DNA of 64,000 nucleotides from Streptomyces venezuelae (GCF_008642275.1 NZ_CP029189.1:2836001-2900000); one strand, 5' to 3'. Shown: positions 41,953 through 50,883, counted from the stretch's first letter. Made by a program: numbers and translations. Notes: generated by a model not told the origin, from the letters alone.

Positions 41953-43311
41953 ATGCGCAGGCACGGAACGAGCCGTACGACACTCACCTGGACGGCGCTC
42001 GCCGCGGCGGCCGCCCTCACCCTCTCGGCGTGCGGGGACGACGGCACGCAGGAGCCGCGAGGGCCCGAGGGCAGCACGGCCGCGCCCCGGGTGCAGTTAC
42101 CGAAACTGCCCGGCGAGAAGATCGAGGTCGCCGCGGTCTGGACGGGCCCGGAGCAGGAGAACTTCACGAAGGTGCTGAAGGAGTTCGAGAAGCGGACGGG
42201 TGCCTCCGTCACCTTCGTCCCGGCACAGGACCCGATCGTCACCTTCCTCGGCACGAAGATCGCGGGTGGTGCGCCGCCGGACGTGGCGCTGCTCCCGCAG
42301 GTCGGGGCGCTGACGGCGGCGGTGGAGAACAAGTGGGCGCAGCCGCTGGGCCCGGAGGCCGCCGCCCAGCTCGACGCGAACTACTCGAAGGGCTGGAAGC
42401 AGCTCGGCGCCGTCGGGGGCACCCAGTACGGCGTGTACTACAAGGCCGCCAACAAGTCGCTGATCTGGTACAACGCGAAGGCCTTCGAGGCGGCGGGGGT
42501 CAAGCCGCCGAAGACCTGGAAGGAACTGATCGCCGCCGCCGACACGCTGTCCGCCTCCGGCACCCCGGCCGTGTCGGTGGCCGGTGCGGACGGCTGGACC
42601 CTCACGGACTGGTTCGAGAACATCTATCTCTCCCAGGCCGGGCCGGAGAAGTACGACCAGCTGGCCAAGCACCAGATCAAGTGGACCGACGACAGCGTCA
42701 AGCAGGCGCTGACCACGCTCGGCGAGCTGTTCGGCCGCAAGGACTTCCTGGCGGGCGGGCCGAGCGGGGCCCTGGCCACCGAGTTCCCGAAGTCGGTGAC
42801 GCAGACCTTCACCGGCGGCGACCGGCCGGCCGCCGCGATGGTCTTCGAGGGCGACTTCGTGGCGGTGAACATCGCGCAGACGGAGGCGAAGGTCGGTGAG
42901 GACGCCCTCGTCTTCCCCTTCCCGGCGGTCGGCGAGAAGGCCCCGGTGGTATCGGGCGGCGACGTGGCGGTCGCCCTCAAGCCGTCGAAGGGGGCGCAGG
43001 CCCTGCTGACCTTCCTGGCGTCGCCGGACGCGGCGGAGATCCACGCCCGGCAGGGCGGTTTCGTCTCCCCGAACAAGGCCGTGGACCCCGGTGCCTATCC
43101 GAACGCCATCCAGCGGGACATCGCCAAGGCGCTGATCGCCGCGGGTGACGACTTCCGCTTCGACATGTCGGACCAGGCGCCGGCGGCCTTCGGCGGGACC
43201 CCGGGGGCGGGTGAGTGGAAGGCGCTCCAGGACTTCCTGGCCAACCCGTCGGACGTGGCGGGCACCCAGGCGAAACTGGAGGCGGACGCGGCGAAGGCCT
43301 ACGGGAACTGA
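41953..43311 (+). CDS. Carbohydrate ABC transporter substrate-binding lipoprotein
   Basis: A protein of 452 residues with ATG 41953. Signal peptide with lipobox ALTLSAC, then a family 1 solute-binding fold: GEKIEVAAVWTGPEQENFTKVLKEFEKRTG, GAPPDVALLPQ, YYKAANKSLIWYNAKAFEAAG and PSKGAQALLTFLAS are characteristic. It should capture an unknown sugar outside the membrane. The gene is followed 4 bp later by the first permease. No ATPase is encoded; the shared MsiK ATPase of streptomycetes normally powers such systems. Confidence 0.94.
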   Translation: MRRHGTSRTTLTWTALAAAAALTLSACGDDGTQEPRGPEGSTAAPRVQLPKLPGEKIEVAAVWTGPEQENFTKVLKEFEKRTGASVTFVPAQDPIVTFLGTKIAGGAPPDVALLPQVGALTAAVENKWAQPLGPEAAAQLDANYSKGWKQLGAVGGTQYGVYYKAANKSLIWYNAKAFEAAGVKPPKTWKELIAAADTLSASGTPAVSVAGADGWTLTDWFENIYLSQAGPEKYDQLAKHQIKWTDDSVKQALTTLGELFGRKDFLAGGPSGALATEFPKSVTQTFTGGDRPAAAMVFEGDFVAVNIAQTEAKVGEDALVFPFPAVGEKAPVVSGGDVAVALKPSKGAQALLTFLASPDAAEIHARQGGFVSPNKAVDPGAYPNAIQRDIAKALIAAGDDFRFDMSDQAPAAFGGTPGAGEWKALQDFLANPSDVAGTQAKLEADAAKAYGN

Positions 43312-43315
43312 TCCC

Positions 43316-44692
43316 GTGCCGGCCCCTGCCGCTCCCCCGGCCGGCTCCGTCCCCGGCCCTGCCACCGGACCTGCCACCGGCCCCGCCCCCAAGGGTGTCG
43401 TCTCCGCGGAGGCCCGCCGCCGCCGGCTGATCGCGGCGGCGTTCCTCCTGCCGGCGCTCGTGCTGCTCGGTGCGCTCGTCGTGCACCCGATCGGCTACTC
43501 CCTCTACCGCAGCTTCTTCGACCGGTCCGGCGACACCTTCGTCGGCGGTGACAACTACCGGGAGATCCTGAGCGACGACACGATCCGCACCGCCCTGAAG
43601 AACACGGCGCTCTGGGTGGTGTTCGCCCCGGCCATGGCCACCGCCCTCGGCCTGGTCTTCGCGGTGCTCACCGAACGGGTGCGCTGGGGGACGGCGTTCA
43701 AGCTGCTGGTCTTCATGCCGATGGCGATCTCGATGCTGGCCGCGGGCATCATCTTCCGGCTCGTCTACGACCACGATCCCGACCGCGGGGTCGCCAACGC
43801 GGTCTGGGTCGGGGTCCACGACACCTTCGCCCCGTCCTCGGCGTTCCCCAAGGCCCGCCCGGGCCGGGACTCGCCGCTCGTGGACGCGGGCGGCGGTGCC
43901 TTCGTCACCCGCGATCCCGTCCGCGCGGGTACGCCGGTGCTGCTCCCGCTGGTCGGCGTGGCCCCGGAGGCGCTCCCGGAGGGGACCCGTACGGCGGGCA
44001 GGCCGGACGCCGTGCCGGGGAAGGTCACCGGCACCGTCTGGCAGGACTTCACCCGGGGCGGGGGCGGTTCGTCGAACGTGGTCGACCCGGCCGAGCAGGG
44101 CTTCTCCGGGATGCGGATCGAGGCGGTCGAGGACGGCCGGGTGGTCGACACGGCGACGGCCGCGGCGGACGGCACCTTCACCCTCTCCGCGAAGGCCGAC
44201 GGGGCCCTGCTGCGGCTGCCCGCGGCCAACTTCCGGGAGGCGTACGCGGGGGTGGAGTGGCTCGGCCCGGCGCTGGTCACCCCGGCGGTCATCGGGGCGT
44301 ACGTATGGATGTGGGCCGGTTTCGCGATGGTGCTGATCGCGGCCGGGCTGGCCGCCGTACCGCGTGAGCTGCTGGAGGCGGCGCGCGTGGACGGGGCGAA
44401 CGAGTGGCAGGTGTTCCGGCGGATCACCGTCCCGCTGCTGGCGCCCGTCCTGGCGGTCGTGCTCGTCACCCTCGTCATCAACGTCATGAAGATCTTCGAC
44501 CTGGTCTTCGTGATCGCGCCGGGCGCGGTCCAGGACGACGCGAACGTGCTCGCGCTGCAGCTGTACCGGACCTCCTTCGGCACGGACGCCGATCCGGGGC
44601 TGGGCAGCGCCATCGCCGTGCTGCTGCTGGTGCTGGTGATCCCGGTGATGCTCGTGAACATCCGTCGGCTGCGCAAGGAGGGGTCCCGATGA
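43316..44692 (+). CDS. Sugar ABC permease, MalF type, with large extracytoplasmic insertion
   Basis: A protein of 458 residues from GTG 43316. Hydrophobic helices begin at LIAAAFLLPALVLLGALVV. The cytoplasmic EAA loop that contacts the ATPase is PRELLEAARVDGANEWQVFRRITVPLL. Unlike normal 300-residue permeases it has an insertion of about 150 residues between the third and fourth helices (DNA about 43780-44260), containing a beta-sandwich-like stretch FSGMRIEAVEDGRVVDTATA followed by ADGTFTLSAKADGALLRLP. This recalls the MalF P2 loop in position, but the sequence looks like a carboxypeptidase-regulatory-like fold. It probably contacts the binding protein outside. Confidence 0.92.
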   Translation: MPAPAAPPAGSVPGPATGPATGPAPKGVVSAEARRRRLIAAAFLLPALVLLGALVVHPIGYSLYRSFFDRSGDTFVGGDNYREILSDDTIRTALKNTALWVVFAPAMATALGLVFAVLTERVRWGTAFKLLVFMPMAISMLAAGIIFRLVYDHDPDRGVANAVWVGVHDTFAPSSAFPKARPGRDSPLVDAGGGAFVTRDPVRAGTPVLLPLVGVAPEALPEGTRTAGRPDAVPGKVTGTVWQDFTRGGGGSSNVVDPAEQGFSGMRIEAVEDGRVVDTATAAADGTFTLSAKADGALLRLPAANFREAYAGVEWLGPALVTPAVIGAYVWMWAGFAMVLIAAGLAAVPRELLEAARVDGANEWQVFRRITVPLLAPVLAVVLVTLVINVMKIFDLVFVIAPGAVQDDANVLALQLYRTSFGTDADPGLGSAIAVLLLVLVIPVMLVNIRRLRKEGSR

Positions 44693-45762
44693 GCGGTACC
44701 GACGCGACGCCGGACCCCGCGCGGAGGGCCACGGCGGGCGGCGCCGGACGGCCGCACCGCACGGAACCAGACCCGGGGAGGACGCCCGGCCCCGCGAAGG
44801 CGGCGGGGCCGGTGACGGAAGCGGGGCCGGTGACGGAAGCGGGCCGGGTGACGGATGCGGGCCGGGTGACGGATGCGGGCCTCGAAGGGCGCCGCGCCCC
44901 GGCAAGGACCAGGGTCCCGTTCGCCGAGCGGGCCGCGGGCCGGCTGGCCGCGGGCGCCCTGCGCGTCTTCCTGGTCGTGATGGCGCTCTTCTGGCTGCTG
45001 CCCACGCTCGGGCTGCTGCTCTCCTCGTTCGTCTCCCCCACCGACCTCAACAGCGGTGGCTGGTGGCAGGTGTTCACGGCGCCCTCGCGGCTGACGGCCG
45101 ACAACTACGAGCGGCTGCTGGCGAACGACACCATCACGGGCTCCCTCCTGAACACGTTCGCGATCGCCGTGCCGGCCACCCTGCTGGTCGTGGCCCTGGG
45201 CTCGTTCGCCGGATACGCCTTCGCCTGGCTGGAGTTCCCCGGCCGGGACTGGCTGTTCCTCCTCGTCGTCGGACTGCTCGTGGTCCCCGTACAGGTGGCG
45301 CTGATCCCGGTCTCCGAACTCTTCGGTTCCATCGGGCTGTTCGAGACCACGGCGGGCGTGGTCCTCTTCCACACCGCCTTCGGGCTCCCCTTCGCCGTCT
45401 TCCTGCTGCGCAACTTCTTCGCCGAGATCCCGCGCGAACTGCTGGAGGCGGCCCGCCTGGACGGGGCGGGTGAACTGAGGCTGTTCGCACGGGTGGTGCT
45501 GCCGCTCGGCGGGCCGGCGATCGCCTCGCTCGCCGTCTTCCAGTTCCTGTGGGTGTGGAACGACATGCTGGTGGCGCTGGTGTTCGCCGACTCGGCCCAC
45601 CCGCCGGTCACCGTCGCGCTCCAGCAGCAGGTACGGCAGTTCGGGAACAACATCGACGTGCTCGCGCCCGGCGCGTTCCTGTCGATGGCGGTCCCGCTCG
45701 TCGTCTTCTTCGCCTTCCAACGGCAGTTCGTCTCGGGGGTGATGGCCGGGGCGATCAAGTAG
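44689..45762 (+). CDS. Sugar ABC permease, MalG type
   Basis: A protein of 357 residues. ATG 44689 overlaps the previous stop (ATGA). The first 70 or so residues are a disordered cytoplasmic tail including four tandem six-residue units (PVTEAG, PVTEAG, RVTDAG, RVTDAG; 18-bp DNA repeat at 44806-44880). Six helices follow. The EAA loop is PRELLEAARLDGAGELRLFARVVLP, and the MalG-type ending FQRQFVSGVMAGAIK is conserved. It forms the translocation pore with the preceding permease. Confidence 0.93.
   Translation: MSGTDATPDPARRATAGGAGRPHRTEPDPGRTPGPAKAAGPVTEAGPVTEAGRVTDAGRVTDAGLEGRRAPARTRVPFAERAAGRLAAGALRVFLVVMALFWLLPTLGLLLSSFVSPTDLNSGGWWQVFTAPSRLTADNYERLLANDTITGSLLNTFAIAVPATLLVVALGSFAGYAFAWLEFPGRDWLFLLVVGLLVVPVQVALIPVSELFGSIGLFETTAGVVLFHTAFGLPFAVFLLRNFFAEIPRELLEAARLDGAGELRLFARVVLPLGGPAIASLAVFQFLWVWNDMLVALVFADSAHPPVTVALQQQVRQFGNNIDVLAPGAFLSMAVPLVVFFAFQRQFVSGVMAGAIK
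44806..44880 (+). repeat. Four tandem 18-bp coding repeats
   Basis: In-frame repeat inside the MalG-type permease gene. The unit is near GGGCCGGTGACGGAAGCG: the first two copies encode PVTEAG, the last two RVTDAG. The copies differ by pairs, so one unit duplicated, diverged and duplicated again. Confidence 0.75.
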
Positions 45763-45863
45763 CTCCCCCTCCGCACACCGCCTGACGTGGCCCTTCGGCA
45801 CCGGGTAACCCGAATGCCGCACACCGCGTAACCCGATCGCCACGCCGGGGGTTCCTGGGCCAT

Positions 45864-48167
45864 ATGCCCGCGCCGACCCCTGGATGTGCCGTGCCCCGGT
45901 TCAGCGTCATCGTGCCCGCGTACAAGGTCCAGGCCTACCTCCAGGAGAGTCTGGACTCCGTCCTGGCTCAGTCGTACCCGGACCTGGAGCTGATCGCGGT
46001 CGACGACGCCTCCCCGGACGCCTGCGGTTCGATCATCGACGAGTACGCGGCGCGCGACCCCCGGGTGACGGCCGTCCACCTGGCGCACAACCTGGGCCCG
46101 GGACCGGCGCGCAACGCGGGTCTGGCGCGGGCCACCGGCGACTACCTGATCTTCCTCGACGGCGATGACACGCTCGCCCCCGGCGCCCTGCAGGCCATCA
46201 CCGACCGGCTGAAGGCCACCGGCTCACCCGACGTCCTGGTCTACGACCACGCGCGCACCTTCTGGTCGGGCGAACTCGTCCGCGACCGCCTCGGCGACCG
46301 GCTGTCGCAGGAGGGACCGGCCAGCTTCCGGCTCGCCGACCGTCCGGCCCTCCTCGGCATGCTGCCGGCGGTCTGGAACAAGGCCTACCGGCGCGAGTAC
46401 GTGGAGCGCGAGGGACTCGCGTTCCCGCCCGGCTTCTACGAGGACACCCCCTGGACCTACCCGGCCCTGCTGGCCGCGGAGTCCGTCGCCGTCCTGGACC
46501 GGGTCTGCGTCCACTACCGGCAGCGGCGCACCGGCTCGGTCCGCACCACCACCAGCCGCCGCCACCTCGACGTGTTCGACCAGTACGACCGGGTCTTCGG
46601 CTACCTCGCCGGCCGCCCCGGGCTGGAGCGCTGGCGCCCCACCCTGCACCGCCGGATGGCCGAGCACTTCTGCGCCCTGTACGCCGACCCGCGCCGCCTC
46701 CCGCGCGCCGCCCGGGCCGAGTTCTTCGCCCGCGCCTGCGCCCTGCTGCGCCGCCACCACGTCCCCGGCGGCAGCAGCGCCCTGCCGCCGTCGCCGGCCC
46801 GGACCGACCGGGTCCGGCACACGCTGATGCGGCTGGGCGCCCGGCGCACCTACCGGCTGCTGTCGGCGCTGTGCTCGGCGGGGCCGGCACTGGGCCGCGC
46901 GGCCGCGGCGCTGGGGCGGGGCCTGCGGGAAACGGCCCTGCGCCTGCACTACCGGATCCAGCGCCTCCTGCCCGTGCGCCGGGAACTGGCGGTCTTCTCC
47001 GCGTACTGGCACGGCGGCTACGCCTGCAATCCGGCGGCGATCGAGGCCAAACTGCGGGAGCTCGCGCCGCGGATGCGCACGGCGTGGATCTGCGGACCGG
47101 AGCACGCCCCGACCCTGCCCCGCGAGACGACGGCACTGCGCCCGGGCTCGGCGGCGTACTGGACCGCCCTGGCCAGGGCCGGCTACCTGGTCACGAACGT
47201 CAACTTCGACCGCGCCCTGGTCAAGCGCCCGGGCCAGACCCTCGTCCAGACCCAGCACGGCACCCCGCTCAAGCGCGTGGGCCTCGACCTCCAGGACCGC
47301 CCGGCGGCCACCCCGACGACGGACTTCGCGGGCCTGCTGCGCGGCGCCGACCAGTGGGACTACCTGCTCTCCTCGAACCGGCACTCCACCCTGGTGTGGG
47401 AGAAGGCCGTCCCCTCCTCCTACACGACGCTGGAGTACGGCTACCCGCGCAACGACGTCTTCCACCGGGCGGGCCCGGCCGAGGTGCTGGAGCTGCGCGA
47501 ACGCCTCGGCATCCCGGCGGACTCGACGGCCGTGCTGTACGCGCCCACGCACCGTGACTACCGGCGCAGTCGGCCGGAGCACCTGGACTTCGAGCGGGTG
47601 CTGCGGGACCTGGGCCCGCGCTTCACGATCCTGGTCCGCAACCACCTCACGTACGCGGACCTCCCGCCCTCCCCGGACCCGCACCCCCGGCTGATCGACG
47701 TCTCCTCCCACCCCTCGGTGGAGGAGCTCTGCCTGGCTTCGGACGCGCTGGTGACGGACTACTCGTCCCTGATGTTCGACTACGCGGCCCTGGACCGGCC
47801 GATCGTGATCCACGCGGACGACCGTGAGGCGTACGAGGCGGCCCGCGGCACGTACTTCGACCTGCGGTCGTGCCCGCCCGGTGCGATCGCCCGGACCGAG
47901 GACGAGCTGGTGGACATCTTCAGCACGGGCCACTGGCAGGGCTCGCGCTCCGCGCAGCTGCGGGCGGCCTTCCGCGCGCGCTTCTGCTCGTACGACGACG
48001 GCCACGCGGCGGAGCGGGTGGTGCGCCGGGTCTTCCTCGGGCAGGCGGCCCCGATCCCGGCGGTCATCCCCCTGGAGGACCGCCGCCCCACCCCGCCGTC
48101 CGCGCCCCCGACCCGCACCCCGGAGCCGGCACTCGCCCCGCTGACCGCCCCGCTCCTCTGGCAGTAG
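45864..48167 (+). CDS. Bifunctional glycosyltransferase / CDP-glycerol:poly(glycerophosphate) transferase
   Basis: A protein of 767 residues. Residues about 10-250 are a GT-A glycosyltransferase 2 domain (FSVIVPAYKVQAYLQESLDSVLAQSYPDLELIAVDDASPD; metal motif DGDD). After a linker, residues about 380-720 form a TagF-like CDP-glycerol glycerophosphotransferase domain (TLVQTQHGTPLKRVGLD, VLYAPTHRDY, LVTDYSSLMFDYAALDRPIV). It should build a wall teichoic-acid-like polymer at the membrane inner face. A Pro-rich tail ends the protein. The exporter genes lie 850 bp downstream, in line with a synthesis and export locus. Acceptor sugar and polyol are inferred, not proven. Confidence 0.92.
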   Translation: MPAPTPGCAVPRFSVIVPAYKVQAYLQESLDSVLAQSYPDLELIAVDDASPDACGSIIDEYAARDPRVTAVHLAHNLGPGPARNAGLARATGDYLIFLDGDDTLAPGALQAITDRLKATGSPDVLVYDHARTFWSGELVRDRLGDRLSQEGPASFRLADRPALLGMLPAVWNKAYRREYVEREGLAFPPGFYEDTPWTYPALLAAESVAVLDRVCVHYRQRRTGSVRTTTSRRHLDVFDQYDRVFGYLAGRPGLERWRPTLHRRMAEHFCALYADPRRLPRAARAEFFARACALLRRHHVPGGSSALPPSPARTDRVRHTLMRLGARRTYRLLSALCSAGPALGRAAAALGRGLRETALRLHYRIQRLLPVRRELAVFSAYWHGGYACNPAAIEAKLRELAPRMRTAWICGPEHAPTLPRETTALRPGSAAYWTALARAGYLVTNVNFDRALVKRPGQTLVQTQHGTPLKRVGLDLQDRPAATPTTDFAGLLRGADQWDYLLSSNRHSTLVWEKAVPSSYTTLEYGYPRNDVFHRAGPAEVLELRERLGIPADSTAVLYAPTHRDYRRSRPEHLDFERVLRDLGPRFTILVRNHLTYADLPPSPDPHPRLIDVSSHPSVEELCLASDALVTDYSSLMFDYAALDRPIVIHADDREAYEAARGTYFDLRSCPPGAIARTEDELVDIFSTGHWQGSRSAQLRAAFRARFCSYDDGHAAERVVRRVFLGQAAPIPAVIPLEDRRPTPPSAPPTRTPEPALAPLTAPLLWQ

Positions 48168-48242
48168 CCGGTCCGCGTCTCCCCGGCCGCTCGGGGGATT
48201 CGGAGGGCGGCCGGTCCGTCGTCGAACCCCGGCGCGGGACGG

Positions 48243-48878
48243 TCAGGGCGTGGGTGGGGTGGCCGTCAGGCCGGCCACCACCGACCGGGCCAGGTCGTCG
48301 AGGTATCCGCGGGTGACCTCGTCACGGACCACGACCTGGCGCCAGTACAGCGGCCCGATGGCCAGGTCGAGCGCCCGCCCCGGGTCGGTGCCCTCGGCCA
48401 GCTCGCCGCGCGCCACGGCGCCGGAGACGATCCCCTCCGCCATGCGGCGCTGTCCGTCGAGCAGCGCGCCGCGCACCGCTTCGGCGATCTCCGGGTTGCG
48501 CGCCGCCTCCACGAGCAGGTCGGGGATCACCGCGGAGGCCACCGGGTGCCGCAGCACGTGTGACATGACCTCCAGCAGGGCCCGTACGTCCCCGTACAGC
48601 GAGCCGGTCGCGGGCACCGGCAGGCCGTCCACCGCGAAGGCCCCCACCAGGTCCAGCACCAGGTGCAGCTTCGACTTCCACCGCCGGTAGACCGCGGTCT
48701 TGCCGACCCCCGCCCGCCGGGCGATGCCCTCGATGGACATCTTCGAGAAGCCGACCGCGGCCAGTTCCTCCACCACCGCGTCGCGGATCGCCGCCGTCAC
48801 GTCCGCGCGCAGGACGGCGGCCCCGGCGGGGGCTCTACGGGCGGGGGCGGACGTGGTGGCGGCGGAATCCGGGGTCAT
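48243..48878 (-). CDS. TetR-family transcriptional regulator
   Basis: A protein of 211 residues. The HTH is AVVEELAAVGFSKMSIEGIARRAGVGKTAVYRRWKSK. The C-terminal ligand domain resembles TetR_C_11/16 types (ARNPEIAEAVRGALLDGQRRMAEGI). The gene is divergent from the exporter genes, with two identical-type direct repeats in the gap that are likely operators. It converges on the glycerophosphotransferase gene 75 bp away. Ligand unknown. Confidence 0.94.
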   Translation of the reverse strand: MTPDSAATTSAPARRAPAGAAVLRADVTAAIRDAVVEELAAVGFSKMSIEGIARRAGVGKTAVYRRWKSKLHLVLDLVGAFAVDGLPVPATGSLYGDVRALLEVMSHVLRHPVASAVIPDLLVEAARNPEIAEAVRGALLDGQRRMAEGIVSGAVARGELAEGTDPGRALDLAIGPLYWRQVVVRDEVTRGYLDDLARSVVAGLTATPPTP

Positions 48879-48905
48879 GCGGAGAGCATAGCCGCGCCCT
48901 CGTCA

Positions 48906-48976
48906 CGACGATACGGTTGCGTTCCGACGCGGCACGTCCTAACCTCACCGTAGCGACGATACGGACCCGTTCCGAC
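48906..48976. promoter_or_regulatory. Paired TetR-operator-like repeats
   Basis: Two 23-bp copies, CGACGATACGG-n3-CGTTCCGAC, at 48906-48928 and 48954-48976 (48 bp apart), identical except in the central bases. The centre ATACG-n4-CGTTC is the imperfect dyad typical of TetR-family operators. They fill the gap between the divergent TetR gene (start 48878) and exporter (start 49016), so both directions should be controlled. Confidence 0.65.
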
Positions 48977-49015
48977 CTCGGCAGTGACGTACCGACCCCG
49001 TCGAAAGCGAACCCT

Positions 49016-49930
49016 GTGACCACCGCGACCGCACCCAAGACCGCGCCCCCTCCCGCGCCCTCCGCGGAACTCGCGCGGCTCGCCGCCGCCCACGGCCTCA
49101 CGCTCAGCGGCGCCCGCCCCACACTCCCCCGCTACATCGCGGAGCTCTGGGACCGCCGCCACTTCGTGACCGCGTACGCGACCGCCCGTATGCAGGCCAC
49201 GTACAGCACCGCCAGGCTGGGGCAGCTCTGGCACCTCGTGACCCCGCTGCTCAACGCGGCCGTCTACTACTTCATCTTCGGCATCGTGATGAAGGCCAGC
49301 CACGACGTGCCCGACTACGTGCCCTTCCTGATCACCGGCATCTTCGTCTGGGACTTCATCGGCAGCTCCGTCAACGCCGCCACCCGCTCCGTCCACAGCA
49401 ACCGCGGCCTGGTCCGCGCCCTGCACTTCCCGCGTGCCAGCCTGCCCATCTCCACCGTCGTCCAGCTCTTCCAGCAGCTGCTCGTCACCATGGGCGCACT
49501 GGTCGTCCTGCTGCTGGCCTTCGGCCAGCGCCCCGCCTGGTCCTGGTTCCTGGCCGTACCCGCCCTGCTGCTGATGGCCGTCTTCGCCGCGGGCTGCGCG
49601 ATGGTCATGGCGCGCATCGGCAGCAAGAGCCCGGACGTCAGCCAGCTGATGCCCTTCGTCCTGCGGACCTGGATGTACTCCTCGGGCGTCATGTGGTCCA
49701 TCGACCAGATGATCAAGTCGGACCATCTGCCGCACTGGGTGCTCATGGCGCTCAAGTTCAACCCCGCGGCCGTCTACATCGACCTGATGCGCTTCTCGCT
49801 GATCGACAGCTTCCAGGCGCACTCGCTCCCGCCCCACGCGTGGCTCGTCGCCCTCGGCTGGGCCCTGCTGGCCGGCGTCGGCGGCTTCATCTGGTTCTGG
49901 AAGGCAGAAGAGGAGTACGGCCGTGGCTGA
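49016..49930 (+). CDS. Wall-polymer ABC exporter permease (TagG/Wzm type)
   Basis: A protein of 304 residues from GTG 49016. An Ala/Pro/Thr-rich cytoplasmic start leads to an ABC-2 permease: ARMQATYSTARLGQLWHLVTPLLNAAVYYFIFGIVM, then FLITGIFVWDFIGSSVNAATRSVHSN and about six helices. The RLGQLWHLVTPL segment is the typical amphipathic interface helix of teichoic-acid/O-antigen exporters. It forms the export channel for lipid-linked polymer with the next protein. An upstream GTG (48917) is in frame but would place the start inside the operator repeats. Confidence 0.92.
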   Translation: MTTATAPKTAPPPAPSAELARLAAAHGLTLSGARPTLPRYIAELWDRRHFVTAYATARMQATYSTARLGQLWHLVTPLLNAAVYYFIFGIVMKASHDVPDYVPFLITGIFVWDFIGSSVNAATRSVHSNRGLVRALHFPRASLPISTVVQLFQQLLVTMGALVVLLLAFGQRPAWSWFLAVPALLLMAVFAAGCAMVMARIGSKSPDVSQLMPFVLRTWMYSSGVMWSIDQMIKSDHLPHWVLMALKFNPAAVYIDLMRFSLIDSFQAHSLPPHAWLVALGWALLAGVGGFIWFWKAEEEYGRG

Positions 49931-50708
49931 CACCGCGACGAAGACCGACACCCGGGTACCGACCGTCATCGCCGACGGGGTCCACGTCATCTACAAGGTC
50001 GGCGCCGGCGCCCGCAAGGGCGGCGCCACCGCGGCGCTCAGCCGGGTCTTCTCCCGCAAGCAGCCGGCGGGCATGAAGGAGGTGCACGCCGTCAAGGGCG
50101 TCACCTTCACCGCGTACAAGGGCGAGGCCATCGGCCTCATCGGCACCAACGGCTCGGGCAAGTCCACCCTGCTGGCCGCCATAGCCGGCCTCCAGCCGGT
50201 GGCCCACGGCCGGATCTACTCGCACGGCCAGCCGTCCCTGCTCGGCGTGAACGCGGCCCTGATGAACGACCTGACCGGCGAACGCAACGTCGTCCTCGGC
50301 GGCCTCGCGATGGGCATGTCCAGGCAGCAGATCCGCGAGCGCTACCAGGGCATCGTCGACTTCTCCGGCATCAACGAGAAGGGCGACTTCATCTCCCTGC
50401 CCATGCGGACGTACTCCTCCGGCATGGGCGCCCGGCTGCGCTTCTCCATCGCCGCCGCCAAGGACCACGACGTCCTGATGATCGACGAGGCCCTGGCCAC
50501 CGGCGACGCCGCCTTCCAGCGCCGCAGCCAGGCCCGCATCGAGGAACTCCGCGAGCACGCCGGCACCGTCTTCCTCGTCAGCCACGGCATCAACACGGTC
50601 CGCGAGACCTGCGACCGCGCGATCTGGCTGGAGGCGGGGGTGCTCCGCATGGACGGCCCCTCCGACGAGGTCTGCGACGCCTACGAGGCCTTCACGTCGG
50701 GCCGCTGA
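49923..50708 (+). CDS. Wall-polymer ABC exporter ATPase (TagH/Wzt type)
   Basis: A protein of 261 residues. GTG 49923 lies 8 bp inside the permease gene. Walker A is GTNGSGKST, the signature is YSSGMGARLRFSIAAA (the SSGM form of TagH/Wzt proteins), Walker B is VLMIDEALATGD and the switch is LVSHGIN. The Trp/Tyr-type exporter feature HAVKGVTFTAYKGEAIGLIG is typical. No carbohydrate-binding C-terminal domain is present, unlike some Wzt proteins. It powers export of the polymer made by the protein at 45864-48167. Confidence 0.94.
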   Translation: MADTATKTDTRVPTVIADGVHVIYKVGAGARKGGATAALSRVFSRKQPAGMKEVHAVKGVTFTAYKGEAIGLIGTNGSGKSTLLAAIAGLQPVAHGRIYSHGQPSLLGVNAALMNDLTGERNVVLGGLAMGMSRQQIRERYQGIVDFSGINEKGDFISLPMRTYSSGMGARLRFSIAAAKDHDVLMIDEALATGDAAFQRRSQARIEELREHAGTVFLVSHGINTVRETCDRAIWLEAGVLRMDGPSDEVCDAYEAFTSGR

Positions 50709-50728
50709 CCAGCCCCGCTCAGACCTGC

Positions 50729-50815
50729 GCCTCAATCGCCGGCGGGGCTGGAAAATCCAGCCCCGCCGGCGATTGAGGCGATCTTTCAGCCCCGCCGGCG
50801 ATTGAGGCGCGGGGG
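50729..50815. repeat. Dispersed palindromic repeat, three units
   Basis: A 24-bp perfect inverted repeat (50729-50752/50756-50779) with a 3-nt AAA loop is followed by a third direct unit at about 50786-50815. The core CCCCGCCGGCGATTGAGG is shared with copies at 22567-22600 and 58240-58355. It lies right after the exporter ATPase and can form a strong hairpin. Confidence 0.75.
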
Positions 50816-50821
50816 CCGACG

Positions 50822-50869
50822 CGAACGGGCCGGGCCCGGGACCACACGGTCCCGGGCCCGGCCCGTTCG
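50822..50869. terminator. Convergent terminator between exporter and GDH genes
   Basis: A 22-bp perfect stem (50822-50843/50848-50869) with loop ACAC, ending 14 bp before the GDH stop codon. Able to act on both converging transcripts. Confidence 0.85.
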
Positions 50870-50883
50870 GCGAAGCCGACCGA

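Noticed and set aside
36593..41983. A 1796-codon minus-strand open frame running through the FHA-FtsK gene and pkaA
   Set aside because: Low-complexity Arg/Gly/Ala translation without domains; both underlying genes have clear kinase, FHA and ATPase motifs in other frames.
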